From: Desulfosporosinus meridiei DSM 13257
GTDB lineage: Bacteria > Bacillota > Desulfitobacteriia > Desulfitobacteriales > Desulfitobacteriaceae
Direction of reading: 5' to 3'
Assembly: GCF_000231385.2 (NCBI RefSeq)
Contig: NC_018515.1
Span: forward strand, 452,501-516,500
Length of the DNA stretch: 64,000 nucleotides
Shown: in pieces, positions 45,615 through 54,195 of the stretch
Layout of the letters: each line of letters starts with the position of its first letter
Numbering within the stretch: the stretch's first letter is position 1
The notes under the pieces: generated by a model
Database searches by the model: none
The model's input: the letters and a program-made list of their open reading frames with translations, nothing else
Told to the model about the DNA's origin: nothing
Made by a program: the position numbers and the translations under genes

Positions 45615-46455
45615 CTTAGTAGATTTATTACTTCCTTTTGACTGGATGCAGTATGGATTCATGAAGAATGCCCTGCTGGGTGTTTTATTGGTAACTCCCA
45701 TCTTTGGCTTATTGGGAACTATGATCGTTAACAATAAGATGGCCTTTTTCTCAGATTCCTTGGGGCATTCTGCCTTAACAGGGATTGCCATTGGGGTGAT
45801 CCTGGGCAATGCCTTTCCTCTCTTGAATATAAAACCTATTTGGTCAATGATGGTCTTTTCAGTGCTGATAACTGTTGCTATCCTTGTGGTTAAAGAAGCC
45901 AATACAGCTTCTACCGACACCATTATCGGAGTTTTTTCATCTTCGGCTGTTGCCCTGGGCCTAGTGATCCTTACTCGTAATGGGGGGTTCAATAAATATT
46001 CAGGCTATCTGATCGGGGATTTCTTGAGTATCAGCCCCGCGGATTTATTGCTGCTTGGAATCGTTTTTGTACTGGTTATCTTATTGTGGGTTCTTATATT
46101 TAATAAGCTTCTCCTAGCGAGTATGAATCCATCCTTAGCCCGCAGCAGGGGAATTAAGGTTAAACAGTACGAGTACTTATTTGCTGTTATGATGGCGGTT
46201 ATCGTAACTATTTCTATCCAGTGGGTAGGAATTCTGATTATAAGCTCCCTCCTAGTTATTCCGGCGGCCTCATCCAGAAATATTGCTAAAAATATTAGAC
46301 AGTATCATATCTATTCCGTGCTGATTGCCCTTGTTTCCGGACTCTCTGGGTTAATCCTATCTTACTTCTGGGGAACAGCTACGGGAGCGACCATCGTTCT
46401 GATTACATCAGGATTTTTTGCTCTTACCTTTGGTTTGAAATTAAGGCTGGGTTAG
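45598..46455 (+). CDS. znuB: Zinc ABC transporter permease ZnuB
   Basis: A 285-residue ABC-3 family permease with about eight membrane segments and the motifs NNKMAFFSDSLGHSALTGIA and QWVGILIISSLLVIPAA. It overlaps the end of znuC by 17 bp. It completes a ZnuABC importer under Fur-family control, possibly also moving Mn or Ni. Confidence 0.9.
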   Translation: MHFWYSLVDLLLPFDWMQYGFMKNALLGVLLVTPIFGLLGTMIVNNKMAFFSDSLGHSALTGIAIGVILGNAFPLLNIKPIWSMMVFSVLITVAILVVKEANTASTDTIIGVFSSSAVALGLVILTRNGGFNKYSGYLIGDFLSISPADLLLLGIVFVLVILLWVLIFNKLLLASMNPSLARSRGIKVKQYEYLFAVMMAVIVTISIQWVGILIISSLLVIPAASSRNIAKNIRQYHIYSVLIALVSGLSGLILSYFWGTATGATIVLITSGFFALTFGLKLRLG

Positions 46456-46584
46456 ACCTCTGCCATTGTCGAAGGCACCAATAGATAATGAAAATGATCA
46501 CTTGGCTCAGGCAGGCTTCTCCAAATTATTATTGACACATTGGGCTGATGTACTATAACATAATAGTAATTGAATAATGGAAGA

Positions 46585-46790
46585 TAAAGGTGCTAGTACT
46601 GTAAGTACAGCTTAAAAGGGAAGCAGGTTAAAATCCTGCACGGTCCCGCCACTGTAATGGGAAGATGTTTCACACGAGGCCACTGGGTTTATTTCGGGAA
46701 GGCGTGAAGCATTGATGATCCAAAGTCAGAAGACCTGCCTTTGTTGACGAACCAATAACTCTACGAGCGATAGGGGGGTTCCAGTAGTAA
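46585..46790 (+). ncRNA. Cobalamin riboswitch A
   Basis: Contains GGGAAGCAGGT...CCTGCACGGTCCCGCCACTGTAATGG, the GTCAGAAGACCTGCC B12 box, and an ACGAGCGATAGGGGG loop, in the order of the AdoCbl riboswitch. A terminator follows at 46814-46845, so binding would stop transcription into the nrdD remnant and nrdG. Confidence 0.95.
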
Positions 46791-46813
46791 ATGTGTATTT
46801 GGGAATATACGCA

Positions 46814-46845
46814 GCCTCTTGCCGCTCAGCGGCAAGAGGCTTTTT
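46814..46845 (+). terminator. Attenuator of riboswitch A
   Basis: GCCTCTTGCCGCT pairs perfectly with AGCGGCAAGAGGC, followed by TTTTT. Confidence 0.92.
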
Positions 46846-46871
46846 AGATTTACTGGGGGAGGGTTAAAAAG

Positions 46872-47067
46872 ATGATTGAGCAAATTATTAAAAGAGATGG
46901 CAGACACGGTTACATCAGCAGGGATCATTTTAATTGTCCTGAATGTGGGGCTAAAGCTGAAGTTTGGTCGATAGTGACAGGATATCTTAGCGGCAAAAAA
47001 CTACAATTTGGGCAAGAAGGAAGAATATAACCTGAGGAAAAAATTCGTAAATTGCGGAGGCGGTTTG
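46872..47067 (+). pseudogene. Remnant of anaerobic ribonucleotide reductase NrdD, frameshifted
   Basis: An ATG with GGGGGAGGG upstream opens a 52-residue frame ending at 47030. It starts MIEQIIKRDGR, like the N-terminal ATP-cone of NrdD, and then passes directly to a zinc-ribbon with NCPECGAKAEVWSIVTGYL, the NrdD C-terminus. After the A6 run at about 46995-47000 the NrdD tail continues in the next frame as YNLGKKEEYNLRKKF, which is still open into nrdG. So the catalytic middle of the protein is missing and a 1-base shift separates the last motifs. It may be a deletion pseudogene, or a standalone zinc-ribbon protein with a sequencing error in the A-run. Confidence 0.6.
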
Positions 47068-47751
47068 ATGAAGATTGCAGGATTTATGAAGACATCATTT
47101 GTTGACTTTCCCGGCAAGATAGCATCTGTAGTTTTTACCCAGGGTTGTAATCTAAGCTGTAGTTATTGCCACAATGCCGATCTTATAGAAGCTAAGGAGG
47201 ATTTCAGGGGTATCTTTCCTGAAGAGATTTTTCAGTGGCTTTCCAGAAGAAAAGGGCTGATTGATGGAGTGGTTATTAGCGGAGGCGAGCCGACTCTGCA
47301 AAGTAATCTTAAGGTTTTTATCGAAGAATTAAAGGCCATGAAGCTCCTTGTAAAGCTAGATACCAACGGAACAAATCCGGATATTTTGAGAACTTTGATT
47401 AGCGAGGAGTTGCTGGACTTTATTGCCATGGACTTGAAGGCTCCTCTTAACAAATATGAAGCAATTACAGGGGTGAGTGGGTTGGAGCTATGGCCAATTC
47501 GAGAAAGTGTGGAAATTATTAAAAATAGCGGGCTTGCGCATGAGTTTAGAACCACATTTTGCCCTAATCTTGATGCTGATGATATACCCTGTATTATCTT
47601 GGATTTTGAGATCACTTCAAATTATATAGTTCAGAACTGTAAGGACACTGGTTTTCAAAAAGCAACTAAGAAAAAACAAGATTTAAGAAATTTGATTATG
47701 TACAATAACAAGAGCTTTGCCTTAGCCCTGCGAGGTTTTGGAGTTAGCTGA
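47068..47751 (+). CDS. nrdG: Anaerobic ribonucleotide reductase activating protein (NrdG type, radical SAM)
   Basis: A 227-residue radical SAM activase with GCNLSCSYCHN (C27, C31, C34), the FVDFPGKIASVVF start typical of the single-domain NrdG2 group, VVISGGEPTLQ and KLDTNGTNP. It would generate the glycyl radical on NrdD. GGAGGCGG precedes the ATG at 47068. It lies behind cobalamin riboswitch A, matching the known pattern of B12 repressing the B12-independent reductase. The C-terminal 60 residues look less conserved. Its partner NrdD is only a remnant here. Confidence 0.82.
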   Translation: MKIAGFMKTSFVDFPGKIASVVFTQGCNLSCSYCHNADLIEAKEDFRGIFPEEIFQWLSRRKGLIDGVVISGGEPTLQSNLKVFIEELKAMKLLVKLDTNGTNPDILRTLISEELLDFIAMDLKAPLNKYEAITGVSGLELWPIRESVEIIKNSGLAHEFRTTFCPNLDADDIPCIILDFEITSNYIVQNCKDTGFQKATKKKQDLRNLIMYNNKSFALALRGFGVS

Positions 47752-48163
47752 AAGTTGAAGGACTGTTCAAAGCTATACCGTATGTTTCATCTGCGTCGAT
47801 AATCCCCTTGCTATGAAAGAAGGTTAGCTTAAAGGATTTTCCTGTTTATCCCTGCCTATCCTTTGAACATGGAGAATATAGTTCTTTCCATTTTTTCGAG
47901 TGTTCAATTTAATGAAGGAAATAGAAATGGCCTGTATAGTCTTATGCTATAACAGGCCATAGTTTTGAGTTGCCTTATCTCCTTTTCTGCAGGCTATGGA
48001 AAAGAATATCAGCCCCAACAAAATTGTGACGGTCAGATCACAAAATCATTGAGGCTGAAGTAGATATATATTCCAGAAGGATCTAACTTTCCTTGGCGAG
48101 TATGAGTTATCATTGTCGCACGTAAGATGCAGGAAGGTTTTGAAAGCTTCGTGGAAAGCTCGC
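47752..48163. other. Gene-free stretch with decayed sequence
   Basis: No intact gene. A palindromic hairpin ATGGCCTGT...ACAGGCCAT lies at about 47927-47961. The minus strand carries only short open stretches (for example about 30 codons ending near 48040), which would be the downstream side of riboswitch E and look like remains of a lost gene. Confidence 0.4.
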
Positions 48164-48207
48164 AAAAGAATAAAATAACCTCCGAACAGCCAAAGGCAGG
48201 AGGTTAT
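48164..48207 (-). terminator. Attenuator of riboswitch E
   Basis: On the minus strand ATAACCTCC (48207-48199) pairs with GGAGGTTAT (48183-48175), followed by TTTATTCTTTT. It is correctly placed after the orphan riboswitch. Confidence 0.85.
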
Positions 48208-48234
48208 AAATATATTACAATATCTAACCTGCCC

Positions 48235-48425
48235 ATCCTTCGTGGGGGTTAAAGGTTCGAAACAAGCAGGTTCCTGGCTTTAGGAGTATCCTAGGCGGCT
48301 GTGTTGCGCACAGTGCAAGGCATTTTCCTACTACAGTGGCGGGACCGCGTCAGAATCAAACTGACTTCCCTATTAAACACTTTCTCTAGGCATATTTCGA
48401 GAAGTGTACTTGTTGAACATAATAT
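48235..48425 (-). ncRNA. Cobalamin riboswitch E (orphan, minus strand)
   Basis: Reading the minus strand gives GGGAAGTCAG...CTGACGCGGTCCCGCCACTGTAG, then the B12 box AAGCCAGGAACCTGCT and the CCACGAAGGATGGG loop. It closely resembles riboswitch B on the opposite strand. No minus-strand gene follows, so it is an orphan. Confidence 0.9.
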
Positions 48426-48582
48426 TAAGCTATATAAAAGGGTAGCACAGGTTAATTTTGCTGTCAATGAATCTTACAAAGACTAAATATTTTTAGAATT
48501 ATAATAAGCAGGACGAATTTTTGGTATTAAAGATTGACAAATCTAACATCTAGTGCTAGGCTGAAAAAAACTTCATACCAAT

Positions 48583-48777
48583 AAACGAGTATACTTTTTT
48601 AAGTGAAAGTATTAATAGGGAAGTCAGTCAATCTGACGCGGTCCCGCCACTGTGATAGTGAGCGGCCTTACATGATGTCACTGGGATACTGGGAAGACGT
48701 AAGGCAGCGATGAACTTAAGCCAGGAGACCTGCTCGTTTAGATTAATCAGAACCTACGGAAGATAGGGGAGGTGTTC
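48583..48777 (+). ncRNA. Cobalamin riboswitch B
   Basis: P1 AAACGAG/CTCGTTT, GGGAAGTCAGTCAATCTGAC followed by GCGGTCCCGCCACTGTGA, the AAGCCAGGAGACCTGCT box, and CTACGGAAGATAGGGGAGGTG. It precedes a terminator and then a methyltransferase gene. Confidence 0.95.
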
Positions 48778-48827
48778 TTTATGTCGGGTTGTCAGCAACT
48801 TAATCCGATTAATAGAGTCAGTCATAA

Positions 48828-48857
48828 CCCTTTACAGGTATCTGTAAAGGGTTTTTT
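48828..48857 (+). terminator. Attenuator of riboswitch B
   Basis: CCCTTTACAG pairs with CTGTAAAGGG followed by six T. An open frame starting at ATG 48781, spaced 7 bases from the GGGGAGGTG inside the riboswitch, runs through this hairpin. Confidence 0.9.
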
Positions 48858-48933
48858 TAGCTCTCTGAGGTGCTATCTTGTTCTTGTCTGAAGAAGTCGA
48901 ACTATTAAATTACAGGGATGGGGAGAGAAACGT

Positions 48934-49677
48934 ATGTTAGAACATGGCATTGAAGGCTATTGGGATAGGCAGGAAACCGGCAAGAGCAAATCCGTTCAAG
49001 ATGATCGAGCCTGCCCTAAAAAAGAAGCTTGGAAGTCATTGTTGATTAAATATGTCGGGCGCGGAGAAAACCAGCAGGTGTTAGATGTAGGAACCGGAGA
49101 TGGCTTTTTGGCAATATTATTAGCCGGGCTGGATTATTCAGTTACAGCAATATATGGGCATTCAGATAGATTGGAACAAGCTCAGAAAAACGCTCAGGCC
49201 TCAGGAAAGAACATACGCTTTTTGAAAGCCGAGGCTCATGCTATTGACCTGCCCAATGAAAGTGTTGATTTGATTGTTGCAAGAAATGCCCTGGGACTTT
49301 CCCTTCACCCGCAGGAAGTGTATCAGGAATGGTTTAGACTTTTAAAACCGTACGGTAAGGTATTGGTGTTTGACGCTAATTGGTATTTACGCCTTAACAA
49401 TCCGGACTTGCAACGACAATGTAATAAGTATCGGCACCTGGCTATCAAGAAAGGTTATCAAGACAACAGCATCTTCGAGCAGCAAGTAAGCGAGGCAATT
49501 GCTCGGGGAATGCCCTTATCCTATGAAAGACGGCCACTTTGGGATCATGGTGCATTTCGGCGCTGCGGCTTTCAACAAATTGAAGTTGAGGAAAATATTA
49601 GCCCCTGGGTTTTTAGTGAACTCGAACAGATCTTGTACTATCCAACTCCAATGTTCGCTATTTGTGCGACAAAATAA
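48934..49677 (+). CDS. Class I SAM-dependent methyltransferase under B12 control
   Basis: A 247-residue methyltransferase with motif I VLDVGTGDGFLAI, motif post-I region VTAIYGHSDRLEQA, and LLKPYGKVLVFDANWY. The substrate is unknown. Control by cobalamin riboswitch B and location beside an ECF module suggest a role in corrinoid, cobalt or B12-independent metabolism. The N-terminal YWDRQ resembles family members found near corrinoid or metallophore transport genes. GGGGAGAG precedes the ATG. Confidence 0.8.
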   Translation: MLEHGIEGYWDRQETGKSKSVQDDRACPKKEAWKSLLIKYVGRGENQQVLDVGTGDGFLAILLAGLDYSVTAIYGHSDRLEQAQKNAQASGKNIRFLKAEAHAIDLPNESVDLIVARNALGLSLHPQEVYQEWFRLLKPYGKVLVFDANWYLRLNNPDLQRQCNKYRHLAIKKGYQDNSIFEQQVSEAIARGMPLSYERRPLWDHGAFRRCGFQQIEVEENISPWVFSELEQILYYPTPMFAICATK

Positions 49678-49700
49678 TGTCCGGAAGCTAATTTAAGTAA

Positions 49701-49744
49701 AAGTCCCAAATCTGAAGATTTGCATCAGAATTGGGGCTTTTCAT
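49701..49744 (+). terminator. Terminator after methyltransferase
   Basis: AAAAGTCCCAAAT and TTGGGGCTTTT arms flank a short inner hairpin (AATCTGAAGATT), followed by CATTTTT. Confidence 0.75.
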
Positions 49745-49932
49745 TTTTGGAAGAGCTAAGCCATAACGGCACAATCTGCTTAAATTCTCTTTGTTCCTGT
49801 CTTAGTAAATAATAACTAATTGTAAGAGAAAGAAAACAGCAGGGATTCCACAATTTTTGTTGAATAAAAACTTGTAGAATGAAAAGCTAGAATATTATAA
49901 AATTGCTGAAATCCGGGAAAACTTAATAATGA

Positions 49933-50128
49933 GCAATGAGTATACTTTCTTGAGAGAAAGTATTGAAAAGGAAAGTCAGTTAATCTGACGCGGTCCCGCC
50001 ACTGTGATAGTGAGCGGTCTTACAAAGATGTCACTGGGCCACCGGGAAGACGTAAGGCAGCGATGAACTTAAGCCAGGAGACCTGCTCATTGCAACCACG
50101 CAGAACCTACGGAAGATAGGGGAGGTGT
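49933..50128 (+). ncRNA. Cobalamin riboswitch C
   Basis: P1 GCAATGAG/CTCATTGC, GGAAAGTCAG then GACGCGGTCCCGCCACTGTGA, the AAGCCAGGAGACCTGCT box, and CTACGGAAGATAGGGGAGGTG. It is nearly identical to riboswitch B over the core, indicating a recent local duplication. It controls the ECF genes. Confidence 0.95.
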
Positions 50129-50172
50129 TAAAAATGCTGACCGCACAGTGTCAATATTTATTAGTGTTTTTT

Positions 50173-50201
50173 GCTTCTCAACAACGTTGAGGAGCTTTTT
50201 T
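50173..50201 (+). terminator. Attenuator of riboswitch C
   Basis: GCTTCTCAAC pairs with GTTGAGGAGC using one wobble, followed by six T. A short frame (ATG at about 50134, 18 codons) begins after the GGGGAGGTG of the aptamer and stops inside this hairpin. Confidence 0.88.
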
Positions 50202-50397
50202 AGTGATCAGATTTAAGCAAACGGATTTAGGTGAAGTAAAGAGATGTGGATTAGACAAACTGGGATGTAAGTGAAAGTAGTCTATAGGTGAATACTTTAG
50301 GAATGCTAGCCAAGGGTGAAAATTTCGCAAAGAATTTAACAGGACAGGACGATTTGGGGGTTCCGGGGGTGCTTCTTCAGGTGATCAAGTTTGAGGA

Positions 50398-50472
50398 ATG
50401 GCAGTTCAGGACACTATAAAAGCGAACCACAAACAGGAAGATAAAGTGACTTTGGGGAAGGGGGAGAGATGA
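50398..50472 (+). pseudogene. Short frame before ecfT, possible remnant of a lost S component
   Basis: A 24-codon frame (ATG 50398, TGA 50470-50472) begins MAVQDTIKANHKQ and its stop abuts the TTG start of ecfT, so translation could be coupled. The sequence is hydrophilic and unrecognised. In other genomes an S-component gene often occupies this place, but this identification is only inference. Confidence 0.25.
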
Positions 50473-51351
50473 TTGAACAGAGCATTCACTACATTTCATC
50501 CAGCAGTAAGCTTTATATTTTTTGCAGTCATGCTAATTTTCACCATGCTTTTTTTGCATCCGGTTTTTCTGGGGTTAACCTTAATTCCCGCCCTGATTTT
50601 ATCAATAATTCTTAATGGGCGTAAGGGTGTCAAGTTTAGTCTTTTATTTTACCTGCCAATGTTTTTGTTCATCAGTATCGCTAACCCCTTATTAAATCAT
50701 CGCGGAAGAACCGTATTATTTTACTTGATGGACAATCCTATTACTTTAGAAGCGGTGCTTTATGGGATATGTTCAGCGGTATCCTTGATTGCAATTTTGG
50801 CCTGGTTCTCTTGTTACAATAAAGTAATTACAGCGGATAAATTTTTATATCTATTTGCTAAGATTTCTCCGGCAGTTGCCCTGCTGATTACTATGAGTAT
50901 GAGAATGACTTCTAAACTAAAATATCAACTCAAGACTATTAGTAATGCTCAACATACCATAGGCTTGGATCAGAGTACTGGAAATGTTAGGGAGAGAGTC
51001 AAGAAAGGTATGAGAGTCATTTCCATACTGTTGAGCTGGTCCATGGAGGATGCCATTGAAACCGCTGATTCTATGAAGGCCAGAGGGTATGGGTTAAAAA
51101 ACAGAACGACCTTTTCACTTTTTAAGTTTGATAAGCGGGATGGTTTGGTTTTGGCTGTGATCAGTGTCTTAGGGGCAATATGCTTGGCAGGGTATTTTTT
51201 AGGGTACGGTACCTTGCAGTTTTATCCCTCAATTAAGCCTGTAAATCTATCAATTCAGGCTATTGTGCTGTATTTTGTCTTTGCCGCATTGGCATTATTG
51301 CCGATTATTATTGAGGTAAAGGAGAGTTACAAATGGCGTTCTTACAAATAA
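50473..51351 (+). CDS. ecfT: ECF transporter transmembrane protein EcfT
   Basis: A 292-residue protein with about six membrane segments and the two coupling motifs near the C-terminus, the second being SMKARGYGLKNRTTF (the Ala-Arg-Gly signature). It joins an S component and the ATPases to import vitamins or metals. TTG start with GGGGAGAG upstream. Control by a cobalamin riboswitch indicates cobalamin or cobalt as cargo. The last 18 bases overlap ecfA. Confidence 0.88.
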   Translation: MNRAFTTFHPAVSFIFFAVMLIFTMLFLHPVFLGLTLIPALILSIILNGRKGVKFSLLFYLPMFLFISIANPLLNHRGRTVLFYLMDNPITLEAVLYGICSAVSLIAILAWFSCYNKVITADKFLYLFAKISPAVALLITMSMRMTSKLKYQLKTISNAQHTIGLDQSTGNVRERVKKGMRVISILLSWSMEDAIETADSMKARGYGLKNRTTFSLFKFDKRDGLVLAVISVLGAICLAGYFLGYGTLQFYPSIKPVNLSIQAIVLYFVFAALALLPIIIEVKESYKWRSYK

Positions 51352-53048
51352 AAGACTTGAGTTTTTCCTATCCCAAGACCCTGGAAAAGGCCCTCTCCAA
51401 TGTGAACTTAAGTATTAACCAAGGAGAGTTTATTCTGGTCTGCGGTGTGTCCGGCTGCGGAAAGAGTACACTTTTAAGGCAGATAAAACGTGAAATCGCT
51501 CCCCATGGCACGCGGACAGGGAAGGTGTATTATCAGGGCAAAGATGTTGAGCAATTAGATCAGAAAATCTCAGCTGCTGAAATTGGCTTTGTCATGCAAA
51601 ACCCTGAGACTCAACTAGTAACCGATACTGTATGGCATGAGTTGGCCTTTGGCTTGGAAAATCTGGGACTGAGTACACCTGAAATTCGCCGCAAGGTTGC
51701 AGAAATGGCCAGCTTTTTCGGCATCAATGGCTGGTTTAGAAAATCCGTGGATGAATTGTCGGGCGGCCAAAAGCAACTCCTGAATTTAGCATCAGTGATG
51801 GTCATGCAGCCTAAGATACTGATCCTGGATGAACCAACGGCTCAGTTAGATCCCATTGCAGCCCAAGATTTTCTGGCAACCATTGCTAAGATCAATCGAG
51901 AGTTAGAAGTGACCGTAATCATAACAGAACATAGACTCGAGGAAGTATTCCTGATGGCGGATAGGATTGCAGTTATGAACAAAGGAGAAGTTATCTGCTT
52001 GGAGACACCGGAGCAAACAGCTAAACTCTTAGCGAAGAGGGAGGATATATCTGGGATTTTTAAGGGGCTGCCTTCCGCGATTCGAATTTATAGGGAGTTA
52101 AGGGTGGGTGAATATTGCCCTTTGAGTGTGAGAGATGGGAGGAAATGGTTGGCAAGCTTCATGCTTCCGGAAAAGGGAGGATTAGCGAACCTTACCTTGC
52201 ACCTCTTGGCAGAGGAAGTTCAGTTCCGTAAACCTGTGATTAAAGCGGAAGAAATCTGGTTTAAGTATACCAGAGAGGGTGACGATATTTTGCGTGGGTT
52301 TTCCCTTAGGGCCTACTCCGGAGAAATCCTCAGTGTGTTGGGGGGCAACGGAAGCGGTAAAACGACAATGCTGAGAGTGATTTCCGGATTACTAAAGCCC
52401 AATCGCGGGAAGATCATCATTAATGATCAGAAAATAGAGACCTATAAAACAAAAGAGCTTTATCAAAACAATCTGGTGCTTCTGCCGCAAAACCCCAAAG
52501 CCTTATTTGTTTGTGATACGGTTTTAGAGGATCTTCAAGAGGCGGGTGCTGTTCTGAGGTTGGATGTGGCTGCCCTCAGGAGTGAAATTGAGAAAATTGG
52601 CCAAGAGTTGAGGATCACAGCTTTATTTGAGCGTCATCCCTATGATCTAAGTGGTGGAGAGCAACAGAAGGTGGCTCTGGCCAAACTTTTATTATTGAAT
52701 CCCAAAATAGTGTTATTAGATGAGCCGACTAAAGGCCTTGATCCCGAATCCAAGGAAGAATTAGGGGGAATCTTACAAAGGCTTTGTCATAACGATGTTG
52801 CCATAGTTTTAGTGACTCATGACATCGAATTTGCGGCTGAGTATGCTGACAAATGCGCTATGATGTTCGACGGGGATATTGTATCTGAAGGATACCCCAA
52901 GGAATTTTTTGCAGGAAACAATTTTTATACGACAGCGGCAAACCGAATGGCCAGAGGAATTTGCCCAACGGCGGTGACCTGTGAGGATGTGGTTGAATTA
53001 TGCAGGGCATACTCAGCCTTCAGCCCGGATGCAGGAGTTCAGGCCTAG
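51333..53048 (+). CDS. ecfA: ECF transporter ATPase, fused double domain (EcfA-EcfA')
   Basis: A 571-residue protein with two complete ABC domains. Domain 1: GVSGCGKST, LSGGQKQL, ILILDEPTAQLDP. Domain 2: GGNGSGKTT, LSGGEQQKV, IVLLDEPTKGLDP. Together they supply the energy for EcfT and an S component. AAAGGAGAG precedes the ATG. No S-component gene (CbrT, CbiM or similar) is seen in the window, so the module must use a distant one. Confidence 0.9.
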   Translation: MAFLQIKDLSFSYPKTLEKALSNVNLSINQGEFILVCGVSGCGKSTLLRQIKREIAPHGTRTGKVYYQGKDVEQLDQKISAAEIGFVMQNPETQLVTDTVWHELAFGLENLGLSTPEIRRKVAEMASFFGINGWFRKSVDELSGGQKQLLNLASVMVMQPKILILDEPTAQLDPIAAQDFLATIAKINRELEVTVIITEHRLEEVFLMADRIAVMNKGEVICLETPEQTAKLLAKREDISGIFKGLPSAIRIYRELRVGEYCPLSVRDGRKWLASFMLPEKGGLANLTLHLLAEEVQFRKPVIKAEEIWFKYTREGDDILRGFSLRAYSGEILSVLGGNGSGKTTMLRVISGLLKPNRGKIIINDQKIETYKTKELYQNNLVLLPQNPKALFVCDTVLEDLQEAGAVLRLDVAALRSEIEKIGQELRITALFERHPYDLSGGEQQKVALAKLLLLNPKIVLLDEPTKGLDPESKEELGGILQRLCHNDVAIVLVTHDIEFAAEYADKCAMMFDGDIVSEGYPKEFFAGNNFYTTAANRMARGICPTAVTCEDVVELCRAYSAFSPDAGVQA

Positions 53049-53075
53049 AAGCGAGTCTCAGCTCAACTCCGGTTC

Positions 53076-53867
53076 TTACATGTATAGGCCGGCAATGGCC
53101 TTAGCCACAGGGATTAGGAGCAATTGTCCCATAAGAGTCCCCAGTAGTTTTGAGCTCATTAAAATAACGACGAGGGCCTTGACATCCGCATAGGGACGAT
53201 TTCCCTTCAAAGCCTGATCGGTAATAATTGCTGATTTAGGGTCAATAAAAAGCATGAAAATAATATTTGCGGCTGTGTTAAGTACTCCTGCTGAGGCTGA
53301 AGCAGCCAGGCGGTGCTGAGGGTCGACAAGTAATGTGGCATAATAAGCCGACATTACTCCAATAGTATAAATCCCTGTTACCAGGATATTGAGGACTATC
53401 AAGTTAATCGGTATTTTACGATAAGGCAGATGATTGACCATTGCTCTGGAAGGCAGGGTAATACTGTTAATAAATCTCCGCATACTGCCCCATCTTAAAG
53501 CATCGATAACTATTGATGGCACAGAGGCTAAGTGTTCAAGCTTGGCTACAGCTTGAGAGAAGTTTTTCAGAAAAGTAGGAGTAAGAATTATACCGAAAAG
53601 GGTGCCGGCAGTTGCTAGAAAAATGACCCTGCGGATAATTGGAAGAGGATCGATACTGTGACTTATTGAGCTATCCATCAAAGCTCCGATTAAAGGAACT
53701 TGCAGGGTATGAGCAACGAGAGATATTAAATAAAATAAGTTAAAGAGTGAGGTAGAGAGGGAGAATTGTCCGCTTTTGATAAAATTAAGCCGCACAGAGT
53801 AAGCAAATGTATCGATGATGTGAATTATTAAGGTTAAGAAATACAATTGATATAGGTTGCCCTGCAC
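53076..53867 (-). CDS. amj: Lipid II flippase Amj-family protein
   Basis: A 263-residue membrane protein with about six to eight segments. The start HIIDTFAYSVRLNFIKSG, SLFNLFYLISLVAHTLQVPLIGALMDS and NTAANIIFMLFIDPKSA match the Amj (YdaH) family, an alternative lipid II flippase to MurJ in Bacillus. It starts at GTG with a GT-rich ribosome site. It is convergent with ecfA, ends 27 bp after its stop, and is functionally unrelated to the ECF genes. Confidence 0.85.
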   Translation of the reverse strand: MQGNLYQLYFLTLIIHIIDTFAYSVRLNFIKSGQFSLSTSLFNLFYLISLVAHTLQVPLIGALMDSSISHSIDPLPIIRRVIFLATAGTLFGIILTPTFLKNFSQAVAKLEHLASVPSIVIDALRWGSMRRFINSITLPSRAMVNHLPYRKIPINLIVLNILVTGIYTIGVMSAYYATLLVDPQHRLAASASAGVLNTAANIIFMLFIDPKSAIITDQALKGNRPYADVKALVVILMSSKLLGTLMGQLLLIPVAKAIAGLYM

Positions 53868-54116
53868 TTGCCCACCCCCACCTTAATATGACTATGTGAG
53901 ATAGAGGCTGGAAATACTCTTGGCAGCGCATAGGGCGGGCAACAACCGAATCATTCTGATGCGTAAATGTAGCTTTGCATACAATATTTTAAAAATTATA
54001 ATAAAAATTAAAAAATTTTGTAAAATCAGAAAGGTATTTTAAAGTTTTTGTAGAATATAGAATTATAGATTATAGAATATAGAAATAGAGTATTAAGAAA
54101 GTAATGAAAATATTGG
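53868..54116. other. Very AT-rich spacer upstream of the first GACCATGGAGGTC hairpin
   Basis: No gene seen. Contains repeated ATTATAGA/ATAGAATATAGA tracts (about 54055-54085). It must hold the amj promoter on the minus strand and perhaps a promoter for the leader at 54117. Confidence 0.35.
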
Positions 54117-54164
54117 GACCATGGAGGTCTGGCACTGGGATATAGTCAGCTCCATGGTTCTTTT
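54117..54164 (+). promoter_or_regulatory. Leader hairpin H1 with GACCATGGAGGTC core
   Basis: GACCATGGAGGTC opens a hairpin closed by TCCATGGTTC and followed by TTTT. It ends 31 bp before the start of the small gene at 54196. The same 13-nt core occurs at 54599 and 54848. Confidence 0.6.
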
Positions 54165-54195
54165 AACCTAAAATTATATGAAAAGAGGTTAGGCT

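Noticed and set aside
48301-48486. 61-codon plus-strand frame
   Set aside because: It lies antisense across cobalamin riboswitch E, has no ribosome site, and its sequence is explained by the RNA element.
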